Assembly (NCBI GenBank): GCA_000310025.1
Contig: FN649733.1
Span: forward strand, 1,889,098-1,953,097
Length of the DNA stretch: 64,000 bases
Direction: 5' to 3'
Source of the DNA: Ectocarpus siliculosus
Lineage: Eukaryota; Sar; Phaeophyceae; Ectocarpales; Ectocarpaceae
This document shows, piece after piece, positions 47,001 to 59,000 of this stretch. Both the position numbers and the translations under genes were made by a program. The notes beneath the pieces are model-generated. The model was not told the origin of the DNA, did no database searches, and worked only from the letters and a program-made list of their open reading frames with translations. The first letter of the stretch is position 1. Every line of letters starts with the position of its first letter.

Positions 47001-50000
47001 GTAGCCGCTCAGCTCGGGGATGGAGGTGCCAGCGATGTGGCCGATCCACCAGGGCAAGAAGGGATACTCCCAGAGGGAATTCCTCACATGGAGGAAGGTT
47101 CCGGTGGGGGAGGCGAGACTCAGAGCGATGAAGGTGTTGGAGCCGGGGATGTGGCGACGACCACCGACGAGGACGTTTTTGCTCATGTCGGCAGTGAGGG
47201 TGACGTTGTCCTTGGCGATGACCCCGAGGGCGGGGCAGGCGGCGTCACTAGTATGGAGGATGGTTTGGCCGGGGGAGGCGACGATGCTTCTAGTGTTTCT
47301 CCCGCTGTTGAGACCAACGACGACGGCCCTGCGACATCTGGTAGCGATGATGATACGGCTATATCCACTGCCGAGGTTGGCGATTTGCCTCATAAGCACG
47401 ATGCCACCGCTGATTCCGGTTCGAACGACGATACTATCGGCGTCTTTTCGGCTGTCTCTACCGGCGACGATGAGGCATCGGGTGTTCAGACAGCAGACGG
47501 CGATGCTGGTGCTGACGAGGGTGAGACTCGTCCCCGCAGGTCTTGGCTTCCGTGGCGCCGTCACCGGCCGGCTGACGTCGACGAGGACCCCGTGACAAAC
47601 CTTGCACCGGCGGGGGATGCAACCGCTCTGGCTGGTCCGGATCTTCCAGAGGATGTGGTCGACGTGGGTGACGATGACGATGCATCAGTCGAGCAGGCGG
47701 TACAATCTTTGCCGGAGAGGGTGTTGTTGCCCCCCGAGAGCATCGTGAGTGGCCGTGGCGAAGACCGTCCTGACGGAACCGATGGAGCCGATGCTCCCGA
47801 CGACGACGGTGGTGGTGGTGGTGGCAGTGTTGATGGCGACGCTGTCCCGACTGGTGAGCCAGGCGAAGTCAGTGATGATACTGATGGGGGAGACAAGACT
47901 CAGAACGATGAAGGTGTTGGAGCCGGGGGTGTGGCGACGACCACCGATGAGGACGGTTTTGCTCATGTCGGCAGTGAGGGCGCCGTTGTCCTGGGCGATG
48001 ACCCCGAGGGCGGGGCAGGCGGCGTCACGAGCATGGGGGCTGGTTTGGCCCGGGGTGACGACGATGCTTCTAGTGTGTCTCCCGCTGTTGAGACCAACGA
48101 CGACAGGCATTCGTCCGCTGGCGATGAGTCGGCTACTGGGGCCGGCGCTTTGGCTGATGGGCACGATGCCACCGCTGATGCCGGTTCGAACGACGGCGCT
48201 GTTGGAGTCTCGGTTACCGACGGTGAGGCTTCGGCTGTCTCTACCGGCGACGATGAGGCGTCGGGGGCTCTGACGACGGACGGTGATGCTGGTGCTGACG
48301 AGGGTGAGACTCGTCCCCGCCGGTCTTGGCTTCCGTGGCGCCGTGACCAGCCGGCTGAGGTCGACCAGGACCCCTCGACAGGCCTTGCACCGGCGGGGGA
48401 TGCGGCCGCTCTGGCTGGTCCGGATCTTCAAGAGGATGTGGTCGACATGGGTGATGATGAGGATGCTGCGGAATCGGCCCCATTGAGGTCGCCGGAGAAG
48501 GTGGTCTTGGCCTCCGAGAGCATCACGAGCGGCCGTGGCGAAGACATTCCTGACGGAACCGATGCTCCCGACGAGGGTGGCGGTGGTGGTGGCGGCGTCG
48601 ATGGCAACGCTGTCCCAACTGGAGAGGCCGGCGATGTCAGTGATGGAGATGGCAGCATTAGAAACGGCATGGATGACTTTGGCGAGGGCAGTAGCGTGGA
48701 GGCCGAGGCCGTTGAGGCCGCCGCCGCTCGTCTCGGGGAAGCAGGTACCAGCGATCCGCCAGGGCAAGACGGCGCCCTCTCCGAGGAAAGTTCTCACATG
48801 GAGGAAGGTATTGATGGGGGAGACGAGACTCAGGGCGATGAAGGCGTCGAGGCCGGGGATGTGGCGACGACCTCCGATGAGGACGGTTTTGCTCATGTCC
48901 GCGATGAGGGCGACGTTGTCCTTGGCGATGACCCCGAGGGCGGGGCCGGCAGCGTCACGAGCATGGGGGATGGTTTGGCTGGGGGTGGCGACGATGCCTC
49001 TAGTGTGTCGCCCGCTGTTGAGACCAAGGCCGACGGTCCTTCGTCCGCTGGCGGTGTGTCGACTGCCGGAGTCGGCACTCTGGTTGATGGGCGAGATGAC
49101 GCTACTGATTCCGGTTCAGCCGATGGTGCTATCGCTGCTGCGGCTGGAGACAGTGAGGCGTCGGCTGTCTCTACCGGCAACGATGAGGCTTTGGGTGTTT
49201 CGTCAACGGACGGCGATGCTGGTGTTGATGAGGGTGAGACGCGTCCCCGCCGGTCTTGGCTTCCGTGGCGCCGTCACCGGCCGGCTGATGTCGACGAGGA
49301 CCCCGTGAAAACCCTCGCACCGGCGGGGGATGACACTGCTCTGGCTGGGTTGGATCCTCCAGATGATGCGGTCGATGTGAGCGACGATCTGACCGCCGCA
49401 GCGCTCGAGCAGGTGTCGACTCCGTCGAGTTTACCGGGGAGTGTGTTGCTGGCCTCCGAGAGCGCCATGAACGGCGGTGACGACGTATCGACTGGTGAGG
49501 CCGGCGACGTCAGCGACGGAGATGATCGGGATGCTGGTGACGCTGTTGCCGGCGACCTTGGCCTAGGTCCACATGTGAGCGGCGGGGGTGGTGGCGTTGT
49601 AAACGGTCTAGATGGCATAGGCGAGAGCACCGTTATTGAACCCTTCACCGCTAATTCACCTGTGTTACACCCCATGGGGAGACGGGCCATTTTCTTTTTC
49701 GTACCAACGAGAACGACGGCAGAGCAGGTATGACGCTTTAGTGTTTTTTTTGGGGGAGGAGTATTGGTGCTGATCCATCAGCGTGGGACTGAGTACCAAT
49801 ATTCAGAGAGGTTCCGGACAATCGTCGAGGTGTACCTGTTCTCAAATATGGTACCATTGTTTTTCCTTTTCACGGGGTGCGACGCAGGTGAATCTGGAGG
49901 GAGGGGGGCGTACAAGCGATTTGGCCGATCCGCCAGGACAAGACGGCACCCTCTCCGAGGAAAGCTCTCACATGGAGGAAGGTGTGGCCGATAATGCTAT

Positions 50001-53000
50001 AATATCTGGTACGGCTGGAGACGGCGAGGCTTCGGCTTTGTCCATCGGCGGCGATGAGGCATCGGATATTTCGCCAACGGACGGCGATGCTGGTGTTGAT
50101 GAGGGTGAGACGCGTCCCCGCCGGTCTTGGCTTCCGTGGCGCCGTCACCAGCCAGCTGATGTCGACGAGGACCCCGTGACAAACCTCGCACCGGCGGGGG
50201 ATGACAGTGCTCTGGCTGGTTCGGATCTTCCAGAGGATGTGGTCGACGTGGGTGATGATCTGACCGCCGCAGCGCTCGATCAGGCGGTGCTGAGTTTGTC
50301 GGAGAGTGTGTTGTTGGTCTCCGAGAGCGCTATGAACAGCGGTGAAGATGTCTCGACTGGTGAGGCCGGCGACGTCAGCGATGGAGATGGTCCGGACGCT
50401 GTCACCGGTGACACTGGGCCAGGTTCTCATGTGAGCGACGGTGGTGGCGGCGTTGGAAACGGTCTAGATGGCTTGGGCGAGAGTACCGTTGTTGAACCAC
50501 TCACCGCTATTGCGCCTCATTTCTTGTTCATGACAACGAGAGAGACAGCAAGGCAGTGCCCGCTGTAACGTTGCTTTTTTGTATGGCATTTCCTCGTTTT
50601 GAACCTTACGAGTGTCTGTGATAACTCAACAGCGGTGACCTGGAATGGGCTGGGTACCTAAGTTCAGAAGGGTTCCTGGTAATTGTCGAGGTATCCGTTC
50701 CCAATATGTGTAACGATTTGTTTATTTCTTTGTCGGGGTTCAACACAGGTGAATATGGAGGAAGGGGGTACGAGCGATATGGCCGATCTGCCAGGGCAAG
50801 ACGCGGTACTCCCAGAGGAAAGTTCTCGCACGGAGGAAGATTCTGCTGGGGGAGACGGGGCTTGGGGCGGCGCGGACGCCCGAGACGGGGATTTGGCGAC
50901 GATCACCGATGACGTTTTTGCCGATGTCAGCGATGAGGGCGACGTTGTCCCGGGCGATGGCCCTGAGGGCGGGGCAGGCGTCGTCTCGAGTATGGGGGCT
51001 GGTTTGACCGGGGGCGACGAGGATGCTTCTAGTGTTTCTCCGGCTGTTGAGACCGGCGCCAATGATCCCGCGACCTCTGGCGGCGTGTCGACTGCCGAGG
51101 TTGGCACTTTGCCTGATGGGGACGATGTCATCGACGATTCCGGTTCAGCCGATGGTGCTGTTGGGGCTGAGGGTGGTGAGTCTTCCGCTGTCTCTACCGG
51201 CGAGCACGAGGCGTCGGGTGTTTCGTCAAAGGGTGTCGGTGCTGCTGCCGACGAGGGCAAGACGCGTCCCCGCGGGTCTTGGCTTCCGTGGCGCCGTCAC
51301 CGGCCGGCTGACGTCGACGAGGACCCCGCGACAAACCTCGCGCCGGCCGAGGATGACGCTGATCTTGCTGGTCCGGATCTTCCGGAAGATGTGGTGGACG
51401 TGGGTGACGATGACGATGCTGCGCTCGAGCAGACGGAATCAACCCCTTCGAGTTGGCCGGAGAGTGCGTTGTTGGGCTCCGAGAGCAATACGAACGACGA
51501 AAGCAGTCCTGATGCTCACGACCGTGGTGGTGGTGTTAAAGCTGGTGCAAGCGAATTGGATGGAGATGCCGCTGCCGAGTATGCTGATGGCGATGCTGTC
51601 CCGCCTGCCGAGACCGACGATGTAAGCGATGGAGATGGTCCGGACGCTGTGGCCGGCGACATTGGGCCCGGCGGCGGCTATGAAACCGGTCCGGATGGCT
51701 TCGGCGAAAGCTCCAGCGTTGAAACTGCCGCCGCTCATCTCGGGGAAGCAGGTACTAGCGACATGGCCGACCCGCAAGAGCAAGTTGGCGCCCTCTCGGA
51801 GGAAAGCCATCACATGGAGGAAGGTTCTGTTGGGCGAGATGAGACTGACAGCGTTGGGGACGACCAAGACGGGGGTGTGGCGATGATTCCTGACGAGGAG
51901 GGTTATGCTGATGATGGCAGTGACGGCGATCCTGTCTTTGGCGATGACCCCGAGGGCGGGACAGGCGGCGTCACGAGTATAGGGACTGAGTTGGCCGGGG
52001 GCAGCAACGATGTTTCTAGCGTTTCTACCGCTGTAGAGACCAAGGCTGATGGTTATTCGACCTCTGTTACCGACGGTATTTCGGCTTTGCCGATCGACGC
52101 CGAGGCTGGCGCTTTGACAGACGGGCGAGATGACGCTGCTGATTCCGGTTTGGCCGGTGATGCTATTATCGCTGGTGCAGCTGGAGACGGCGAGGCTTGG
52201 GCTTTGTCCATTGGCGACGATGAGGCGTCGAGTGTTTCGTCGACGGATGTCGATGCTGGTGTTGATGAGGGTGAGACGCGTCCCCGCCGGTCTTGGCTTC
52301 CGTGGCGCCGTCGCCGGCCTGCTGGTGTCGACGAGGACCTCGTTACAAACCTCGCACCAGCTGGGGATGACACTGCTCTGGCTGGGTTGGATCTTCCGGA
52401 GGATGTGATCGACGTGGGTGACGATGACGAGGCTGCGCTCGATCAGGCGGTGCTGGGTTTGCCGGAGAGTGTGTTGTTGGCCTCCGAGAGCATCACGGAC
52501 GGCGGTGAAGACATCTCAACTGGTGAGGCCGGCGACGTCAGCGATGGAGATGATTCGGAACCTGTCACCGGTGACAATGGCCCAAGTTCACATGTGAGCG
52601 ACGGTGGTGGCGGCGTTGGAAACGGTCTAGATGGCGTAGGCGAGAGCACTGTTGTCCCTTCACCGCTAATCCACCTGTGTTTCACCCCATGGAGGATAGG
52701 GCATTTTGTCTTACTCATGACGGGAACGACAGCAGAACAGTGCCCGCTTTGTAATGTTTGTTTGTGTGGCGTTTTGAAATTGTTTGGGACGTTACAAATA
52801 CTCAACAGCGTGACTTGTAGCGGACTGGATTGTAAAATTCAGAAAGGTTCCGGATAATCGTGAAGGTACCCGTTCTCATGTTTTCACTTTTTTTTTTTTC
52901 CTTCCCCTGGGTGAAACACAGGTGAGTCTGGAGGTAGGAGGCACTGGCGATATGCCTGATCTGCCAGGGCAAGACGGCGCCCTCTCCGACGAAAGTGTTA

Positions 53001-56000
53001 ACATTGAGGAAGGTTCTGATGGAGGAGACAGGACTCAGAGCGATGAAGCCGTCGAGGCCGGGGATGTGGCGACGACCATCGATGAAGACGTTTTTGATGA
53101 CGGCGGTGAGGGCGATGCTGTCCTTGGCGATGACCCCGACGGCGGGGCAAGCGGCGTCACGAGCATGGGTGTTGGTTTGACCGGGGACGGCGACGATGCT
53201 TTTACCGTGTCTCAGACTGTTGAGACCAACGCCGACGGCCGTGCGACCTCTGGTAGTGACAGCGATTCGGCTATAACGACTGCTGAGGTTTGCGCCTTGC
53301 GTGGTGGGTACTATGCCACCGGTGATTCCGGTTCGAACGTCGGTGGTATGTGCATCTTGGCTACCGATGGTGATGCTTCGGCTGTCTCTACCGGCGACGA
53401 CGAGGCTGTGGGTGTTTCGTCAAAGGGCGGCGATGCTGATGTTGATGAGGGTGAGACGCGTCCCCGCCGGTCTTGGTTTCCGTGGCGCCGTAACCGGCCG
53501 GCTGATGTCGACGAGGATCCCGTGGCAAACCTCGCACCGACAGGGGATGACGCTGGTCTTGCTGGTTCGGATCTTCAAGAGGATGTGGTCGACGAGGGTG
53601 ATGATCTGACCGCCGCAGCGCTCGAGCAGGCGGTGCTGAGTTTGTCGGAGAGTGTGTTGTTGGGCTCCGAGAGCATCGCGGACGGCGGTGAAGACATCTC
53701 GACTGGTGAGGCCGGCGACGTCAGCGATGGAGATGATCGGGAAGCTGTGGCCGGTGACCTTGCCCCAACTTTACATGTGAGCGACTGTGGTGGCGGTGTC
53801 GGACATGGTCTAAATGGCAGAGCGAGAGCACCGTTGAACCCTTCGCCGCCAATCCACCTGCGTTGCACCGCATTGGCAATAGATTTTTTTTCGTATTGGT
53901 GACAGCGAGAAGGACAACAGAGCAGTGCCCGCGTTCATGTTGCTTTATCGTGCAGTTATTTTGGAGTTTAAGAGTATCAGTGGCGACTCAACAGCGTGAC
54001 CTGGAATGGGCCGATAGCTATTCAGAGGGATTGCGGAAAATCGTCGAGCTACCCGTTCTCGAGTTTTTCAACCATTGTTTTCATTCCCCCCAGGTGGATC
54101 TGGAAGACGGAGGCACTAGCGATGTGGCCGATCCGCCAGGACAAGACGGCGCCCTCTCGGAGGCAGGTTCTCACACGGAGGAAGGTTCTGTTGGGGATGA
54201 CCATACTCGGAGCGGTGAGGACGCGAAAGTCGGGGATGAGACGACTAGCACGGGTGAGGACCATCTTGCTGATGACGGCGGTGAGGGTGACGTTGTCCTT
54301 GGCGATGACCCCGAGGGCGGGACAGGCGGCGTCACGAGCATGGGGGCTGGTTTGGCCCGGGGTGACGACGATGCTTCTAGCGCATCTCCTGTAGTTGAGG
54401 CTAGCGACGATGATTCTTCGACCTCTGGTAGCGAGCGTGATTTGGCTGTGTCGATCGACGCCGAGGTTAGCGCTTTGATGGATGGGGAAGATGCCGCTGC
54501 TGATTCCGGTGCAGCCGGTGGTGCCGTTGGGGCTGAGGGCGGTGAGTCTTCGGCTGTCTCTACCGGCGACCGCGAGGCGTTGGGTGTTTCGTCAAAGGAC
54601 GGTGATGCTGGTGATGACGAGGGTGAGACGCGTCCCCGCCGGTCTTGGCTTCCGTGGCGCCGTCACCGGCAGGCTGATGTCGACGAGGACCCCGTGACAA
54701 ACCTCGTATCGGCGGTGGATGACACGGCTCTGGCTGATCTGGATCTTCCAGATGATGTGGTCGACGTGGGTGACGATGACGATACTGCGCTCGAGGTGCT
54801 GAGTTTGTCGGAGAGTGTGTTGTTGGGCTCCGAGAGCATCGCGGACGGCGGTGAAGACATCTCGACTGGTGAGGCCGGCGACGTCAGCGATGGAGATAAT
54901 CGCGAGGCTGTCATCGGTGATGTTAGCCCGGATCCAGGTGGGAGCGACGGCGGCGGCGACGATGTCGGAGACGGTCTGAATGACGTGGGCGAGAGCACCA
55001 GCGTGGGGACCTTTACCGCAATTTCGGAGGAAGGTGCTAGGGATGCCACCGATCCGCCAGAGCCAGACGGGGAATTCCTAGACGAAATTTCTCACGAAGA
55101 GGAAGGTCCTGGTGCCGGACACGGCGCTGGGAACGGTGAGGACGCCAAAGCCGGGGATGTGGCGACGGCCGCCGCTGAGAGCGGTTTTGCCGATGTTGGC
55201 AGTGAGGGCGACGTTGTCCTGGGCGATGACCCCGAGGGCGGGGCAGCCGGTGTCACGAGTATTGGAGCTGGTTTGACCGGGGGTGACGACGATGCCCCCG
55301 GTGTCTCGGCGGATGTTGCGACCAAGGCCGACGATGCGGCGACCTCTGGCGGCTATGGCGACTCGGCTGTATCGACTGCCGAGGTTGGCGATTTGCCTGA
55401 TGGGCACGATGCCATCGGTGATTCCGATTCGAACGGCGATCCTATTGACGTCTGGGCTACCGGCGGTGAGTCTTCGGCTGTCTCTACCGGCGACGATGAG
55501 GCATCGGATGTTTCGCCAACGGACGGCGATGCTGGTGTTGATGAGGAGGGTGAGACGCGTCCCCGCCGGTCTTGGCTTCCGTGGCGCCGTCACCAGCCGG
55601 CTGATGTCGACGAGGACCCCGTGACAAACGTCGCACCGGCGGGGGATGGCACCGCTCTGGCTGGTCCGGATGTTCCAGATGATGTGGTTGACGTGGGTGA
55701 TGATCTGACCGCCGCAGCGCTCGAGCAGGCGGTGCTAAGTTTGTCGGAGAGTGTGTTGTTGGGCTCCGAGAGCATCGCGGACGGCGGTGAAGACATCTCG
55801 ACTGGTGAGGCCGGCGACGTCAGCGACGGAGATGATCGGGATGCTGTCACCGGCGACATTGGCCCGGATCCACATGTGAGCGACGGTGGTGGCCGCGTTG
55901 TAAACAGTCTAGATGGCATAGGCGAGAGTACCGTTGTTGAACGCCCCACGGCTGTCCACCTGTGTTACACCGCATGGGGAGAATGACCCTTTTCTTACTC

Positions 56001-59000
56001 ATGACAACGAGAGGGACAGCAGAGCGGGTGCCCGCTTTTATTTTGCTTTTTTTTGTAGCGTTTTGAGGTGACTTTGGAAATGAGGAGTATCATTCGTGAC
56101 TCTGACGTGGCATCGGCTGAGTAGCAAGATTCAGAGGGGTTCCTGAGAATGGTGAAGGTGCCAGTTCTCAATTTTTGAACCATTGTTTTTTTTTGTTTCC
56201 CCGGGGTGTAACACAGGTGAATCTGGAGGACGGAGGCACTATTAGCGATATGGCCGAATCACGAGGGAAAGACGTCAACCTCTCGGAGGAAAGTTCTCAC
56301 ATGGAGGAAGGTTCCGGTGAGGGAGGCGAGACTCAGAACGATGAAGGTGTTGGAGCCGGGGATGTGGCGAACACCACCGATGAGGAGGGTTTTGCTCATG
56401 TCGGCAGTGAGGGCGCCGTTGTCCTCGGCGATGACCCCGAGGGTGGGGCAGGCGGCGTCACTAGTATGGAGGATGGTGAGGCCGGGGGCGACGACGATGC
56501 TTCCGGTGTCTATCCGGTTTTTGAGACGGAGGCCGACGATCCTGCAACCTCTGGCGGCGGTGATGATGCTGCTGCAGTATCGACTGCCGAGGGTGGCACT
56601 TTGGTGGGAGGGCGAGATGACGCTGCTGATTCCGGTTTGGCCGATGGCGCTTTTATCGCTGGTGCGGCTGCGGGCGGTGAGTCTTCGGCTGTCTCTACCG
56701 GCGACGATGAGGCATCGGATGTTTCGTCAAAGGACGGCGATGCTGGTGCCCCAGCGGACGAAACGCGTCCCCGCCGGTCTTGGCTTCCGTGGCGCCGTCA
56801 CCGGCAGGCTGATGTCGACGAGGACCCCGTGACAAACCTCGCACCAGCGGGGGATGACGCTGATCTTGCTGACCCAGATCTTCCAGATGATGTGGTCAAC
56901 GTAGGTGATGATCTGACCGCCGCAGCGCTCGAGCAGGCGGTGCTGAGTTCGCCGGAGAGTGTGTTGCTGACCTCCGAGAGCATCACGAACGGCGGTGAAG
57001 ATGTCTCGACTGGTGAGGCCGGCGATGCAAGCGGTGGAGATGCTCAGGACGTTGTGCCGGATTCACGCGGGAGCGACGGGACTGACAGCATCGGAGACGA
57101 TCTGAATGACTTGGGCGAAGATGCCTTGGGCAAGAGTGCCAGCGTTGAGGCCGTGACCGATCACCTGGAGGAAGGAGATGGTAGCGATATGACCGATCCG
57201 CCAGGGCAAGACGGCGAACTCCCAGAGGAAAGCTCTCACGTGGAGGAAGGTCCCGGTGCCGGACACGTCCCTGGGAGCGGTGAGGACGCCAAAGCCGGGG
57301 ATATGACAGCGGCCACCGACGACAGCGTCGTTGCTGATGTCGGCGGCGAGGGCGACGTTGTCCTGGGCGATGACCCCGAGGGCTTTTCCGATGACGCCGG
57401 CGTCGACGACGACGACGACGCTCCCGTTGTCCCGGTAGGCGGCATCCACGACGCCTCCGCAGTGCCCCACGGTGACGAGCACGCGGCGGCGGAGGACCCT
57501 CCCACGATCCAACCCCCGGGGGAGACCGAGGCCGCCGCTCGTCGTCGTAGCCGCTCGCCGAGCAAGCTTGCGCCAGATGACGTAGCCCACGCCGCCGCTG
57601 TTTCTCAAGCAGCAGCCGCCGCCGCTGCAACCGCCGCTGCCACCCCCCGTGATAACGCCCTTGAACTGGCCGCGACGGCGGTGCCCGTTGCCGTCGCGGG
57701 GGGCGACGGCGCGGCGGCAGGGTCGGCCCCGCCGCGCTCATGGCTCAGGCCGAAGGCGCTCAGACGGCTCTTCAAGTTCGGCCGTGCTCCACACGGCGGC
57801 CAAGAGGGAAGCCAGGAGGAGGAGAGTCCCCGAATGACGACGTCGGCAGCGGACGGTGACGGCGTCGGCACGCCTTCTCAGGCTGAAACCCCGACCGAGG
57901 GCCTGAGCCCGGCGTCCGCGAAGGACGACGAGGAAACGGTCGGTCTCGCTAGCGATGCGGACGGGGCCGAAAGCCCGGCGTCTGCGGAGGAAGCGGCCGA
58001 TCTCGCCAGCAACGGTTTGACGACGACGACGACGTCTAGCGTGTTTGATGAGGATGAGGATCCATCGGCCGCAGCTCCTGGCACGGGTGGAGGGGACGGG
58101 GACGGCAGCGACAGGGACGAGGCCGGCACCCCCGCGCTTGAATCCCCGCCGTCGCTCGAAGCTGGGCCATCGGTACCAGCAGCCTCAGCCTTACCGTCGA
58201 CCGAGGCTTCTTCTTCGAGGAGACGAGAAGAGGAATCTCCGGGTGACAAGGCCGCGGCCGCGTCGTTGCCGACGGACCCCGCCATCGATGCCGCCGCCGA
58301 GGGTTTCTCGCCGACAGCAGCGGCAGGAAGCTCTGCGCGGGAGGCGGCTAAGCCCGCCGCACACGCCGCCTCGTTGCTGTCGTCAGCCGAAGCCGACGAC
58401 AACGCGAGTGATACGGCGGGGCCCCGGACGCCCAAGGATGTTGGCTCGGTGCTAGACGTAGACGATGGTGGTGATGATCGCGCTCCGGTTGATGCCGAGA
58501 AGGCTGCTTCCGGGTCGCCGCTGTCGCAAGGCGCGGCGGCGGAGGCCACCGCTGCCGCGGCCTTGGTTGAGGACGGGAATTTGCGCGGCGGCGTCGGGGT
58601 GGGTGTTGGTGCCGACGCAACCGCTTCAGAGGATGGAAGTGAAAGCGACGACCGCGTGGTGCCACCTGCCGCCAGTAGCGGCGAAGATCTCGGCGACGCC
58701 GCCGTCGGCAACGCCGCCGCTTCTTCCGAGGATGGCCTTGGCGGCGGTGGGGGGGGGAACGGGGCCGCTCTCGAGGCCGGCACGTACGCGCCGGGAGGAG
58801 CCGATGAGGGCACTAGTCCGGGGGGGGACAGCAGCAGTAGCGGCGAAGGTGGGGGTGGCGGTGGTGGTGGTGGTGGTGATGGTCTCGAGATGGGCGGCGA
58901 AGACGGCGCTGCGGTTGTTGGCGCTGGCGCGCCGACCGCGGGGCCCGGAGAGCAGGAGGTGCCGGCGGGAGCAACGGTACTTCTCTCAGAAAAAAAGGAC

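Noticed and set aside
47685-48896. 403-codon minus-strand open frame in the repeat region
   Set aside because: It is the exact antisense of the acidic repeat coding sequence. GC-rich Asp/Gly/Ser codons seldom create stops on the other strand, and the plus frame runs unbroken through phase-consistent exons.
49728-49733. GTATGA as donor of the first repeat intron, extending exon 13 to 49727
   Set aside because: It is in phase and usable in this copy, but equivalent sites are missing in most other repeat introns, and two copies hit in-frame stops before it. The CAT/GTGAGC donor is present in all five.
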